DNA from: Pelodera strongyloides
Taxonomy: Eukaryota > Nematoda > Chromadorea > Rhabditida > Rhabditidae
Direction of reading: 5' to 3'
Assembly (NCBI GenBank): GCA_036852015.1
Contig: JAANDG010000038.1
Coordinates: 248,001 to 312,000 of the forward strand
DNA length: 64,000 bases
Below the pieces are notes generated by a model. It ran no database searches, was not told the origin of the DNA, and saw only the letters and a list, made by a program, of their open reading frames with translations. Numbering within the stretch: the first letter of the stretch is position 1; every line of letters starts with the position of its first letter. Below are positions 37,601 through 56,318 of this stretch, piece by piece. Both the position numbers and the translations under genes were made by a program.

Positions 37601-40400
37601 TTCAGCGTACACGCCTTGACAGGTGCAGGTGTACATGAAACACGGTTCAAATTATATTAATAGTTGCAATTTCAGTTTGCCTGGTCGCACGTTGGTCTTC
37701 TGCTTATTGTCACTCAATCGTTCCTCATCATTCAGAATATTTTCCACGGAATTATTTGGTGAGTTGCGTTGTCTTATAGTTTAGTTAATCGCTTTTCTTT
37801 GACTTGAGCTTATGTGTTCCACTTAAAGCGAATATGTAGGCACTCAAAATGAGCAAAAAAAAAGCGAAACTAGCGTTTCCATACCAGACGTTAATTTAAA
37901 TAGGCGACTGAATATGTAAATACGAAATTGAAATGCGCTGCATCTTGAATCTTGCTATTTGCCGATTTAAACTGAAAATCGGACCCAAATTTATGCAAGG
38001 GTTCCGAATTAGCGTTTACTATGGAAAAGGCGAGCTTTGTAATTGATTTTCTTTTAAGTGGGTAATTGTAGACAACTTTTGTTATTGTTTCCTTAATGGG
38101 CAACACACATTCTATCGACACAGCTTAACTTCAAAAAGGGCTTACATATTCCCTTTAAGATTCAGTTGTCTTCTAATGATCCTTTGTAAACACGCGGCGC
38201 TGTAGAAAAAATATTACTAATTTGTGTGTTTACTTATGCAGGCACTTTGCAAGTTATGTTCTGTGCATGTTCTTGGACGTTCACAGAAATCTAGTTAATA
38301 TTTTTCTCATAATTTCATGAATTGTTCGGTTTCAGGTTCCTCGTACCAGTGGCCATGATTATTTGTTGTGATGTGATGTCGTACATGTTCGGGTTCTTCT
38401 GGGGAAAGACACCACTTATTAAGGTAGGTATTCCCTTCGTTATTTAGAGTACAATGATCGTAACGTAATGTTGTTTTACAATGATTGTGATGTTATTCTA
38501 TCGATCACATAATGTACCATCAAGAAGGTTCACAACTAAAATGTATACCTTAAGTCATGCATGATACGTAACAGTTCAGCATTAGAGCGTATCTCTTGAT
38601 ATGGGTTATGTGTATGAGCATTGGAAATCTGGAATCTCTATTTGATTTTTAATCACCATTTTGTGACAACTGTGATCGTGATGTTATTGTATGATTTTTG
38701 TAAATAATAAGGAGACTAGCTTTGAAAGTGCCAAAATTTGAAGTGAAGATTAATTTAATAAGAATAAGAATAATTTTTTTTCCAGCTGAGCCCCAAGAAA
38801 ACATGGGAAGGATTCATTGGAGGAGCGTTCAGCACTGTTGTCTTTGGACTTGTGGTGGGATCCTTTTATTATTCGTTGTTCTGTTCTTGAATTTTGAAGC
38901 CATTCTACGTGGGTGGTCTAACTTCTTCTTGGGTGGTCTAAATTCGCCTTGGGTGGTCTAAAACTTCTGTGGTGACGTAAACGAGTTGGAGGGAGTTTGG
39001 GGAATATGCTCCAGTTTATTTTTTTTTGTATTGTACAAACATGGAAATGTGCAGCAAAGTATTGCGTATGCATGTGGCCACTGAGTCGCGTAACGAATCC
39101 TATATATGCCCCTTTGCTGTCAATTTTAATTTAAGTTGTTGTTTGATTGCAGCTTTCGTACGCCCTTCTTGGCTCGCCGTTTATGACATGCCCCGTGGAG
39201 GATTACACAGTGGAGAACACCAATTGCACCATTCCGCCGGTTTTCCAACTGCAAGAATACAACTTACCCCGGCCGTTCTCGTGGTCGATGAAGATTTTGA
39301 GGTATGTAGGTATATTTTGAGGTGTTTGGATATTTTAAACTTTGTTTGGTGGTTCATTCGTAATTTTGGGTGTGCTTTGTGCCCAGGAAAATATGGGGTA
39401 CTCAATTGGTATGCGGTACCCAATCAATGCATGGGGTACTCAATTTACACGGGCGAAGTTTAGAAAAACAAAGATTTAGGAAACCGCCAACGGCCATGTT
39501 CTACCCGTTCCTCTTCCACAGTGTCTTTCTGGCATTGTTTGCATCGATTCTGGGTCCGTTTGGTGGATTCTTCGCCTCGGGATTCAAGCGGGCATTTAAA
39601 ATTAAGGTGGGTGCAATTTTTTGTTTACGAATTAATTGCAGCCTTCGATACCATTTATATACAACCACTCGATTTACATGCACAATTATCTTTGTGTACG
39701 ACTGGTCTTTGTGTTAGTGCCATAAGAAACAAAGAAACATATAAAACGTTTAGTTAAGACCAACAACTCATGTGGTTAGTTTCTTTTTGCCGACGTATTG
39801 ATATCTAATGTCTAATGTTTCTTTTTGCTGTAGGATTTCGGAGACGTGATTCCTGGACACGGTGGACTAATGGACCGATTTGATTGTCAACTTCTTATGG
39901 GAACATTTGTCAATGTTTACATTCATACATTTATCAGGTGCGGGTTATGTGCGCTTATGAAGGAGGCACTCTGGTGCCCTTTTTCTGTATATGTACTGCA
40001 TATATAAGCTAGGTACTCAAGGTTTTCAAAGTTCACGTCAGGTTCTCTAGAGTTCCTGAGCATTGTGCTCAATTCAAGATGACAAAATCGCTAATTGTAT
40101 ACTCGTGTAATTGTTGTTAGCAGGTGGTTTGTGGCTTCGGATATGGTAGTCGTCTCAGAGAATCGTTTCCTTTAGAACGCTATCTGTGCTGTAGTTCAGT
40201 TCTAAGTTCGAATGATCAGAGTTAGAAACGTCTAAGTTAGACGCCCATAGAGATGCCATTCTGAGGTATGCAAATCAACTTATTTTAGAATGCCGAACCC
40301 GGGCAAACTGATCAACCAAGTGTTCTTGCTGCCTGTGGATGACCAGCTCACCGTTTTCAACGCGCTGAAAGAGGAACTGCAAAGAGCTGGATTAGTTTAG
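34639..40400 (+). CDS. cdgs-1: Phosphatidate cytidylyltransferase (CDP-diacylglycerol synthase)
   Basis: This enzyme converts phosphatidic acid and CTP to CDP-diacylglycerol and pyrophosphate in the ER, feeding phosphatidylinositol synthesis. Exons: 34639-34759, 35076-35136, 35443-35478, 35609-35695, 36071-36167, 36601-36698, 36962-37040, 37376-37495, 37676-37758, 38336-38423, 38786-38854, 39153-39301, 39480-39606, 39834-39937, 40289-40400, 476 residues (human 445-461). A charged cytosolic N-terminus of about 100 residues precedes several membrane segments. Landmarks are the cytidylyltransferase block [13 protein letters not shown] and the C-terminal family signature at about 396-420 (SGFKR, then KDFGD, then PGHGGLMDR). 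All key signature residues are present. The start codon lies one base after a TCTTCAG acceptor, a clear trans-splice arrangement. The donor of exon 11 was chosen (GTG|GTGGGA) to keep family spacing. Confidence 0.97.
35246..35448. repeat. Direct duplication of an intron 3' end (CDP-DAG synthase intron 2)
   Basis: A block starting TGGAAGAAAACTCGC and running through CATTTGATTTCC to AGTTTAGCGATG occurs at 35246-35290. It recurs at 35381-35448, where about 21 extra bases are inserted. The second copy ends in the acceptor used for exon 3. The first copy is a decoy with the same AG. Confidence 0.75.
37823..38159. mobile_element. TTAA-type MITE in CDP-DAG synthase intron 9
   Basis: The ends are TTAAAGCGAATATGTAGGC and, on the complement, TTAAAGGGAATATGTAAGC, about 19 bp with two differences. 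It spans 337 bp with no reading frame. It shares only the TTAAAG terminus with the other families. Confidence 0.7.
38904..38963. repeat. 20-bp tandem repeat, three units
   Basis: Three head-to-tail copies of a unit beginning GGGTGGTCTAA lie in intron 11 of the CDP-DAG synthase gene, 50 bp after the donor. Confidence 0.85.
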
Positions 40401-41837
40401 GTTGGATCTCTCTTTTGACGTTTCATAATTCATGAAGACATTTATTCCTGTGCTTATATATTACATTCGGCAGTCCTTTGCTTAAGTCTGTATTGTAAAG
40501 TTCGTTAGTCCGCTGCGAGCTGCGTATTTATTACTTTCGGCAGTCCTTTTATAAATTTATAAGTCTGTATTGTGTGTAAGCGATTTGTATTAATGTATAT
40601 AGTTAATTCCTGAGATCTTTGTAAGCAGTCTGCACGTGCTATCAACCGTAAAGTTTGGCTGTTGCATGTAATCAGAGTTATATTGAAATCGTTGAGTTCT
40701 TGTTATTTTCCCCGTTCCCATTGTTTTTGCGAATTATATGTTTTAGACCCACCCTTGCTCCCCTAAATGATCTGATTTATTGGTTCACTTGATTATGTCC
40801 CCAATATACATCTACCGTACTACATACGTTTTGTATAGATCCCTTATTTAAACCCCCCTTGAATCTTTACCCCGCTGTGTAACTTGTCCGAATTGGTTGT
40901 GATTTTTTTTAAATGTCGAGCAGCTAGACTTCAAACTTAAGCTTTAAACTCGATAGTTTCTATTAATGTAAGGGTTTCAAAATAATGTTCCACACGATTG
41001 ACATCAGTTTTTGCTTTAAAATTTTTTCCCATTTCAAACTAAAAATCTAACTTTTGTTGCTTATGCACTGATGACCTGGTCTCAAGGGTGATGTTGCAGT
41101 TGTAGTTTAGTATTTTAGTTTAGTAACAACCTTTATTGGATGGATAAGTAAGGCTGACGATACGAACTGGTTTGAATAAGGATTAAAAAGCTAATGATGG
41201 GGATATCGAGTTAGTTTCTCAGTGATAATCATCGTTGGCAATAGCTAACTGTGAGTCGAACTGGGTTATCAGTGCATGAGATAAGTATATTGAAATTGTT
41301 GAAGGTGGATGGAAGTTATGTTTGTTTGTTGTAACTCTGTCATTTTAACTATTTAATCAGTGATAGTGTCAACGTTTTAGAGACTTGTTTTTGTGTGATT
41401 TTGATGGTTTGACCAGTCAGTCATTTTTATTAGTAGTTTGATAGTCGATTTAGTACTGTGTACATATTCCTTTTAGTTGGACTAATACTAATAAATTTTT
41501 TGTTTGTAAATCAACCTTCTTTGTTTCGCGTGTTTTTAGTGTCGAGTTTGGATACTGTACATATATATTTTTGTACTTATAATTAGTGAACTTAGGGTAC
41601 AGTACATTGGCATCTGTATGACACCTGAGCTGCATATGTGCTAGATTTAAAAAAATAGATTCAGGCATTTTACGATGGTATTATGATACTGTTCGCCAAT
41701 CATATAACTCAAGTTACTCATATCATAAGATCAGTTAATCATATGATATACACACCCGTCGCCTAATGTTCAGAAGTTTTGAACAATGTATTGACTCAAG
41801 TTTTATGTTCTAGGTGCTAACTTGAATTGTATTGAGA
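40401..41837. other. Intergenic region between CDP-DAG synthase and the ZGPAT-like gene
   Basis: The two genes run in the same direction with 1.4 kb between the stop and the next start codon. That is longer than usual for a nematode operon but does not exclude one. A splice-acceptor-like GTTCTAG lies 23 nt before the next start codon. No other feature is seen. Confidence 0.55.
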
Positions 41838-47941
<6,104 letters not shown>

Positions 47942-48806
47942 ATTTAATGATAAAGATTTGTCAGTTCTCGTAGTTTTGATGGTCTTTAATACCTAACAAC
48001 ATAATCTTTGATAATGGCGCGATACATGTTGTTTCGTAATAAATGTTATGTTATAACATGGTGACAATTTTCGGATACTATTTTGTCATCCTGCCCAGGA
48101 AACATGAACAGTGAAATTCGCCAACAAAATTTACTTGACTAGACAAAAATAATTATTAAACTGAAAACAAGAAAGCGTCGGGTTCTAGTCCCGAGTACTG
48201 GGTATAAGATTAATGTGAAACATGAGATTCGGAAAATGTATATAAGCGAACTACCGGCCGGTTTTTGAAGGACATCGAGTACACCAACATTCCTCATGCA
48301 AACGGACATAAATTAGCTTAACTAAATTCGAGTAACTTAGGCATATATACGTAAGAATTCACTTGTCCACAATGCGTTTCATTGTTTCATATACCGGTCG
48401 GTATTTCGCTTTAAAGCTCCTACGAGAATAAGGGAGTTTCCCGACTTTGTGAGAAACGTAAATAGGCTAAATGTTGTTAAAAAATTGTTGGGTTTCTGCA
48501 AGCGGTGAAAACTTGGTTTCATTGACTATGTTGGCGGCTTTTCGTTACCTTAAATAATTATGTAATTGGTTATTTACCGGCAGTTGTTCCAATTGTGTTG
48601 AACGTCGTGCAGGAATGAATTGCTACAGTAAGCTTAAGTTAATTAGGGGATACGGGAAATTTAGGAAATCTAGTATGTTCAACTTCGCAGTACGGGTTCC
48701 AGTACTATAGTTGACATTTAGTGCTTCTGATAGATACTTGTATTCAGTGACCTTTAAAAAAAAGATAAAAAACGTTGCAGTTTGGAGTTTCATTCGTAGT
48801 TTAACT
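47942..48806. other. Short intergenic region between convergent ZGPAT and sfrp genes
   Basis: The two genes end tail to tail 865 bp apart. It holds a poly-A signal for ZGPAT (AATAAA at 48038) and one MITE (48243-48414). No other feature is seen. Confidence 0.7.
48243..48414. mobile_element. TTAAAGCGG-family MITE, subfamily A, second copy
   Basis: The left end is TAAGCGAACTACCGGCCGG and the right end ACCGGTCGGTATTTCGCTTTAA. The interior blocks match the copy at 14806-14985, including GAGTACACCAACATT and TACGTAAGAATTCA. Confidence 0.85.
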
Positions 48807-51800
48807 TTAAAGTCTTCTCCGTGCGTGTCGGTTGTGCGTTCTCATATGATAAGCATGAGGTCGTCGACTGGCCGATTCTCGTATCTCACGACCGAGAGAG
48901 TGACAGTTTAGACGCTGGAACTGATGGATGACACGTTTGAAGTTCTGAAAAAGAAAGGATTTACTCACCGAGGTGTTCTATAAAAGTTCCCCTAGGTTAT
49001 GACTTTGTTCCCTGGGGACTATACTCACGGGATGTTACATAAGTATCTCTCCCCATAGTGTGGGTTTCTAAGTAAAGTTCTACAACGGGAGTATTCATGG
49101 GATAACTATAGTGATCGCCGAGTTTCGTAGGGGCAATTCGTATTACCGTAGTTTAAGGCTTCTAATTGGCTGAACTGCTCACTATGCTAGAGAGGTGCGA
49201 AGGGTGTCCGAACGGAAAATAATTTTCTTATGCATTACATGTCCGAACGGAAAACAATTTTTTTATGTGAAGTCATCAACATTGACCAACCTTATCCTTT
49301 TGCCAAGGTACAATTAGATTGGCCACATATTCGCCGTTTGAGTCACGATCCGCCATTATTAGGAGTCTGAAAAGTAGGTACCTGTGTACCAACTGAGTTC
49401 TTCATGATAGCCAAATGATTAGCATAAGAGCATAAGGGATTTTGCGCCTAATTGTAAGCCATTTGTGCGAAAGCTAATTATAAAATAGGTTAGGTGATCG
49501 TGGTTTGGGTTTACTCAAAAAGAATAAACGTAGAAATTAAAGCTGTTTCTAATTGTAAGTCTTAAGTGAAAGCAACCTTGAACGCTCGTCCTTGGTCACT
49601 TCACACGGACATTCCGTCTTTGATTTGGAGAAGTGGACAACCTGAAAATGAAAATATTTAAAGTTTTCCAAAGTAAGTTTACTTACTGAGGAAATTCTTC
49701 CGGCTACCTTTTAGTCATTTATGTATGGTGCAGCTTCTTGTGTTGGATTTGAACATAGCAATACCTTGACGGAATGTTGCTTATAGATAACGCCACGTTG
49801 ACCATGCTCAATTTTGATTTCTTTACTTTTTTCTCTTCTGGATTATCCCTTCCGACTCCCGAAAAAAGAACAGTAGGCTCTACATGTTTTTTTTTGTTTG
49901 GAAATCTTGCTACTTGTGGTCTATAAAGATTGCTAGTAAGATCGTTTACCGTATCACCAATGCTCCTCCTCCTATCTCCTTTCTTGAGTGATCTTCCATT
50001 ACGAATTCTGATTGAAGAACCAGAAATATGGACGGCCTTGCCTTTGACAACTGAAGAAATGCAACAGTGAAATGGGGAATTTGTGTCTCGACGACTGCAA
50101 ATAAGGCGCGAAAAGCCTGCGGCCAAATGGCTAAATCATGGCGGAGATTTGGCGGCATCGTAATGTGCGAACTGTCAGTGTACACCGCACGACCTGTGTA
50201 TCCCACGAGTTGTTGCATTCTCTAACGGTTTAGTTATACAACCAGTATTGCCTGCGACAGCCATATAATGATTATAATCTTATTGTTGTGTTAATGAAAA
50301 CAAACAGTAATCAATAATTCTTACCAAGTTGTGAACGACAGAAGTGATCGATAAGGTTCTCGTATGTTGAAACTTGTGCGCAGGAAGGACAAGTTGCTTC
50401 TGTGGCTGAAATTGTGAGATTTTAAAGGTGTATGATACGTGGTTTTTGGAATATTGTGCACAACTGACTTCCCGTCTTCAAGTGTGTGATCCCTTGATTT
50501 TGCTGGTGGGTGTTTTGATGAGAAACCCGTCACTATTTTTGAGCTGCAAATTTGATTTTTGTGCGGCGATATCCTCGCACGCAGCTTTGTGGGCGAAACA
50601 AGATGCGTGGTCCCTACTCTGTGTGTACTTTTGTGTTTCAACCGTTTTGACGGCCAACGTTTCATAGCTGAGAATTCGGTGTGTGGCACGGAGCGGTGCT
50701 CATACGAGAGCAGAGGCTCACCGTAGACAACTGCTCCTGCGGGAGTTCGCCACCTCCCACCGGGGCGCCCCTTTGATCTAAGCCGCTTTTCCCGGTTGGT
50801 TGTAGTGAAATCCTATCCCTCCCCGGGGATGAGTTCGTTCCCAAGTTACGTGTGATTTGCGAATTACTGATCGATAATACGATTCGTGGAAAAAGAGGGT
50901 TTAGGTTTTCTAGAGAAGCTTCCGTTTGGAGCTACGGTAGCTACGGAGCATTTCAGCACGCGGTAGCTCAGCTACTGCGTGCTGAAATGCGGATAGCGGT
51001 AGTTTTGTGGTGACTCCATCTTACCAAATTGAAGGTAACATTTTCGTACTGCTTGGAGTTGGTCTTGGTCTACCGAGCCTATGACATATAACTCGAGTCA
51101 AAGAATATGAACTCAGGAAAGTAAAATGAAACTTACGCTTAAGTGAGTTAAAGGGCTGAATACACATGTCGTTATCCACGTATTTATCACACGATAGCAT
51201 GTCGGGCCATGGGAAACCATAGACGGTCATGCGGGGAGCGCAACCCTGAGAAAGTAGGTTGAGGAATGGTGGAGTACCGTCGTAGCTTACTGGTTAACGC
51301 AATAGACCGGCAATCAACAGACTTTTCGAGTCCCGATCCAGCATCTCTGTTTTCCACTCAGATAGTTCTTGGGGTTTATTTGGTATTTGAAGGTGAGAAC
51401 TAGAGAACTACCGTCCTACTAACAGGTCTGTTCTGTGTCTGTACAGATGTTTCCATAGATATGAATGTTAATAGCGAGCTCCAACTTAGGAGTGTTGTTT
51501 TATTTTATTATCTAAACATAAAACAATAAAAAATCTGCTTACCGATTTGACAGCTTCACACAATGATTTGCATGGTAGGATCTCCTTGTCAAGGCACACG
51601 GGAGCATATAACGAGCAGAGGAAGAGCTAAAGTTTAAAGTCTAATTAATGATTAAGGTCGGCTAAGGTGAAGAGATTAGAGCCGTAACTAGATATAACTT
51701 CGGTTATTACTAGATACAACCAGTTTTTTGCTATCCCATTTTCCAACAATTCGTGCATTCGTAACTTCAGATCGTTTCTTATGGGGAATGTAAGTCTCCA

Positions 51801-52855
51801 GCAAAGCTGGTAATGTAAGATCAGGGCCAAACTTCTGGCTATATACATTTAAATGATTTAGTAAAAACGGCCCAGGACTTTCTGTAGAACGAAAGTAATG
51901 TAGAAAGCGATTCTCAATCACCTAGGCTTGGTTAGGCTTAGGCTTAGGTATGTTATCTACCTGTGTGTCCGGATGGCAGTTGAGCCTGAGTAGGTTCTCC
52001 CAGTCTCGTGATGAAAGAATGGCCTCTCGGAGAGTCTCATGCTCCAGAAGGTTTGGAAGCCTCATCTCAGTGTACTAAACATCTCATTCAATATTTACTG
52101 AATAAAAGTTCTCTCAATCAGCCTTGGCCTTTAATATTACGAGTTCTAGTACGATTTTAATAAATCCTTATATTCTGGATCCCTATTTTTTGCATATCTC
52201 TGTACCTGCAAACGTGTAAACCCGATAGACCTCGTTTTTTCCTATGTTCCACAACTCTTTTGGCATCGTAGTCTATGTCTCACTGTGTTGTATTGTATCA
52301 CAATTATTAGACTGTTTAAAACAGCGATCTGACAAGACAGTATTTCCTTCCAGAAGTTGGTGTTTAATTAATCTTAATTACCTGAATTCCATGGCAAATG
52401 GTAAGGTTTTCCGGTATTTCTACGCATTTTGGAACGTTGGGACGGTCGCTAAATGTGTACTAGTAAAAATGACTGATGACATGTTTTTCAAAGTATTGCT
52501 TTTCAAAACACTAAAGGCGCGTTCGAGTTGGGGAAAGTTTGAAGAATTCCGGAAAAGTTCGGTTCAAGATGAAACATTTGCATAATCATAATGCTGAAAA
52601 GTAGGATATTCAGCTGTGTTTGTCTGGGGTCTCTCATTTTGGCTCAGCTCTAAACTTTTCTCGCGTTTCCAACTTGAACCAACTTTTTCCGGAATTCTTC
52701 AAACTTTTCCCATCCTAAATGCGCTTTCAAGGCGAAATTTAGTGGATAAGCACGCTTACGCACCTTGATAATATTGACCACGAGTCCGAGAGATATGCCG
52801 ATATGTGCAGAAAGCAAACAGAAAATAGTAGATTGTAATAGGTAGCCTGGGGCAT
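48807..52855 (-). CDS. sfrp-1: Secreted Frizzled-related protein (Wnt antagonist)
   Basis: Extracellular protein that binds Wnt ligands through a Frizzled cysteine-rich domain. Exons on the minus strand, 5' to 3': 52855-52764, 52448-52382, 52074-51961, 51626-51543, 51245-51137, 50405-50325, 50050-49950, 49641-49577, 49366-49291, 48944-48807, 308 residues (human SFRP1 314). A signal peptide (NLLFSVCFLHISAYL) is followed by a complete cysteine-rich domain with ten cysteines: KCVEIPENLTIC, MRLPNLLEHET, LFLCSLYAPVCLD, YGFPWPDML, DNDMC. The netrin-like domain has six cysteines (TCPSC, HFC, ECPC, NC) and the family block LLIM----NGEYVA. There is no seven-helix region, which rules out a Frizzled receptor. 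The C-terminus is unusually arginine/histidine-rich. A MITE sits about 95 bp before the start codon and another in intron 1. Start chosen as the first Met of the signal peptide. Confidence 0.95.
50424..50453. mobile_element. Possible solo MITE end
   Basis: TTTTAAAGGTGTATGATACG followed by TGGTTTTTGG resembles the left end of the TTAAAGCGG family. No matching right end was found nearby. It lies just upstream of the exon starting at 50405 in sfrp. Confidence 0.3.
50948..50990. repeat. Near-perfect 43-bp palindrome
   Basis: Two 21-bp arms (GCATTTCAGCACGC then GGTAGCT, and the complement) face each other across a single base, with one mismatch. It lies in an sfrp intron, next to further GTAGCTACGG words. 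RNA from either strand would form a tight hairpin. Confidence 0.85.
51279..51350 (+). mobile_element. Possible tRNA-derived SINE head
   Basis: GTCGTAGCTTACTGGTTAACGC resembles a D arm with A box, and TTTTCGAGTCCCGATCC resembles a T arm, about 45 bp apart. The body and tail are not clear. It is antisense in an intron of sfrp. Confidence 0.3.
52511..52729. mobile_element. Inverted-repeat MITE in sfrp intron 1
   Basis: Arms of about 58 bp: left CTAAAGGCGCGTTCGAG... and right its complement, sharing AAGTTTGAAGAATTCCGG and GGTTCAAG with few differences, around a centre of about 100 bp. It occupies most of the 315-bp first intron. Confidence 0.85.
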
Positions 52856-52949
52856 TTCTTATGTACTTTAAAACTCGGTCTTCTTTCCAATATCACCCGA
52901 AATTGATTTTGCTATCCTGAAAGTCGTTATAAAGCTCAGTATTTGCTCT

Positions 52950-53387
52950 TTAAAGGATCGCAGTCACTACAAAATCATCATTTTATCTCGAGTTTACTTG
53001 TATTTAGTAAAGAACAGAGAAAAATACTTCACCAAAACCGAATAATTTGAATTCCAACTCAGGGAGTGAACAAGTAGAAAAGTAGTTCTACTAAACTACC
53101 GCGGGATTATGAAACGTGTAGTGATATGCCTGCAGACCCTTGCACTATATGTAAAAATATAATATGCAGATATTTGCCGAAATAATTTGCATACTCCCGA
53201 TCGGGAAGCAGCTGTATGAACACGTTTCGTGATCCTGCGGTAATTTAGTAGAACTACTTTTCTACTTGTTCACTCCCTGAGTTGGAATTCAAATTATTCG
53301 GTTATGGTAAAGTATTTTTCTCTGTTCTTTACTAAATACAAGTAATCTCGAGATAAAATGATGATTTTGAAGTGACTGCTATCCTTT
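52950..53387. mobile_element. 440-bp palindromic MITE, TTAAAGGATCGCAGTC ends, copy 2
   Basis: It matches the copy at 2114-2553 along its whole length, with the asymmetric centre reversed (GCATACTCCCGATCGGG here, CCCGATCGGGAGTATGC there). The outermost right bases have decayed to ATCCTTTTTG. Its near edge is about 95 bp upstream of the sfrp start codon. Confidence 0.88.
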
Positions 53388-55669
53388 TTGATATACATGT
53401 ACGATGTTGAGTAAGGTACTGTATGTATTTTCGTACTTTATGTGTACAGTACACTGAAGATATTCTGTTCTGTAAGAGTTCCATACATTATCCATATAGA
53501 ATCTACTGTAACTCATATTGAGGGTACTGTAACTTTGAAAAACAAGCGCGTCGTGTAACTAGAGTGGAATACCAAAATCGTTGATAAAAATGACGAGAAA
53601 AGCACAAAATCGAGTGAGAAATCGTAGAAAAAGGGCTGAGTTGATCCCCGGAGTACACAATGATTGTACCGAAAAGGAATAGCTGACTAATAGGAAATGG
53701 GGACTTTTAAGGGAAACTTTTAGGGATAAGAAACATAAAAGTAATAACATAAAAATATAAAAATACAGGAAAAATTATAACCTTGATGGAAATTAATAAA
53801 TTTGAGTATAAACTTAGACACTGATCAAGTGGGTTCACCCATTTCCTATGTAATGCAGATGACCACATTTACGCACGCGATTTATGTATCCTAGGGATAA
53901 ATTATTGACCATAGTTTTAACTTGTGCAAAACGATGGCAGACGAAGTAGTTACAATAAATACCAATTGTTTTTATGCATAAAATGAAACATTGCGATTAT
54001 CTTAGAATTTTAAAGCTGCATGTCAGCGGATTTGTACACATACTGGACATGTAGCCCTATTGTATGCAAATCTTATTATATAAAGGAGAAAAGGAGAAGA
54101 GTTTACTTGGTCTTTTGTTTGTGTGAACGAAACGAAAATTAGAATATCTAAGAGGCTATAAAAGGAGAATCGGAGGCCAGTGTTAAGCAAGCGAAATCGA
54201 AGCTTATTTCATGATTTTTCATGATTCGTTGCAAACGTTTCACACAAGTGTGCGCACTGTTCCTGCATCTTAAACATTGAAAGTCGCCTCAGGCGGCGAT
54301 AGCCGTCCGGTTGTGATATATTCTGTGGTGCAATCAGCAATTTGCATAGAATACGTGGAATATAGCCTAATACAAACGAGCCAACCAGGTACAATACCGC
54401 TATAAAGTAAAACATAGCGAAAATATTTAGAACTTCTCATCGTCTCATCAAAAAACATCGTCGTGAAGACTTGTGGCTCTAAGGATATATATGCTTTAGT
54501 AAATGTCTCGGCACTTAACTTGGCCAGTAGGCATCGGATCCCCTCTACATATCATATTTCAAGGGATCATCACTTCAACCGCTAAGCACAGAAGTGGCCC
54601 GAGACCAGAAAAAAATGGCTTTAGATTTCTTTTATTTACTGGAGACAGGGTTAATGACAGGGTTCAGGTTCAAATAAGGGCGCAAAGTCATGAGATAGGG
54701 TGACAGTAGTACCATTTGTTAGAGGGGATAGTTAGCCTTGCGCGGGTTTGACATATGTGTTCAGTAGCTAAACATAGGATCTCACGGATGAAGAGGGGGT
54801 TCGCCAAGATGGAGCGGCGGTACCCCTAAAGTTGCGCCAGGTGCGAGCGATAGGTTTGGTATTCAAGATGGCGCACTTGTAGCGCTCGTTGTGGACTATA
54901 GCCAGCTGTCATTGATAAGTTGCTTTATTTTCTAGGTTTATTTTAGAACATACCCATTACATATCATATGTCAGCTACTCTTCCTCACTGTAGATTGGCG
55001 TGTTACTCTACTTGCAACCTTTTTCTTGTTATTGTTAGTAGGCTGGTTCTGGAACTATCTAAACCGTGTTTTGCCTCCTTATTAAGCTTTAAAAACTTAC
55101 GTAAATTCAATTTTCCATTTGTTTTCCGCGAATAAACATCTGCTGTGAGAAACTACGCAATTTTCCACGCTCTTTTTTAATAGTTTTCCTACGTTTTACG
55201 TTTTTTACTTCCGCATTTTGTGAACTTTGTTGTATTAGGTTATCGAATTTTTACGTAAGACGACAAATAATTATGTTAACAAAAACTAAGCATACTTGAA
55301 CGTTCTTTGAGCTCGTAAATCGTAGTTTCGTCTGGGATAATTTCTTGAATGAAATGAAGCAAAGCTCAAGTTCATTGTTGAAACTAGCGCGATCAAAGAT
55401 TAGAAAATCGTTAGGAGTCTACTTTGGGCTACTTAATCCTGGTGCCAAACTAACAGTGATGTAAGCTGTGAATAACTGTTAATGTGAAATAAAAATGCAG
55501 CTTTCGTATGTGTTAGTTTGGTTTGGATTAACCTTGTACATATAGTTCTGGTATAGTGGAAATTTTTGGTCCTAACAAAAGAGTCTATTTAGTTTATTGT
55601 TAGCAAGAATACCTAGAAAGTACCTAGACATTGCATAGCAGTAATGGCATATATTAAACCTACAATAAT

Positions 55670-55822
55670 AAAGCGTCTATGGTTTGAAACGTGTGCTGAA
55701 CAACTGTGTTTCAATGTATTGCATGCAAATTTAGATGCGGTTACCAAAATGTCTTCCAAAATTTGCATAGAATACATAAGGAACGCTCAAAACCACGTAT
55801 AATGATCATATTGCTTCAAAAT
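55670..55822. mobile_element. Diverged TTAAAGCGG-family MITE
   Basis: The left end TAAAGCGTCTATGGTTTGAAACG and the right end AAAACCACGTATAATGATCA then TATTGCTT are recognisable but mutated complements. The interior has TTGCATGCAAATTTAG. Confidence 0.6.
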
Positions 55823-56205
55823 CTAATGAGAAGGAATGAAAACACAGTCTGCGTATTGTATCAATCACGTAGTCTTGGGGTAGTCATTGTCACTGAATAA
55901 ACATTCAAATATATACGATGAGATGGATCTACTAATGGACGTTATGAATGGGTTATTCGATGGGTGTTCCTAAGGTGAGAATTGTATTCTTAAGGTTAGA
56001 ATACATGTCTGGTGTCTCCTTGGTACCCACTGTCTATCAAGAGTTATAATACATTTTCGCTTCTCTGGCACCTCCTCGATTCCTATTGTCTATCAGGTGC
56101 GAACTGCTCGCGGCATTCGAGCGCACTTCCTGTAGGGCACTTCCGCGCGCCGACACTTTGCGGCAGTAACCTTAGATCAGCATTTTGGTTCTCTCCCCCT
56201 CCCTC

Positions 56206-56233
56206 TCTTCCACTCTCTCTCTTCCACTCTCTC

Positions 56234-56314
<81 letters not shown>

Positions 56315-56318
56315 GTCT
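56206..56318. repeat. TC microsatellite
   Basis: A nearly pure (TC)n tract with a few G interruptions. It generates Leu/Ser frames on the plus strand and Arg/Glu frames on the minus strand, both artefacts. Confidence 0.95.

Noticed and set aside
49719..50126. Minus-strand frame of 135 codons treated as one gene
   Set aside because: Only 49950-50050 is an sfrp exon; the rest is intron read-through that happens to stay open.
54012..54407. Possible large TTAAAG-family element
   Set aside because: TTAAAGCTGCATGTCAGCGG on the left and ACAATACCGCTATAAA on the right are only loosely related to the family, and the 400-bp spacing is wrong.
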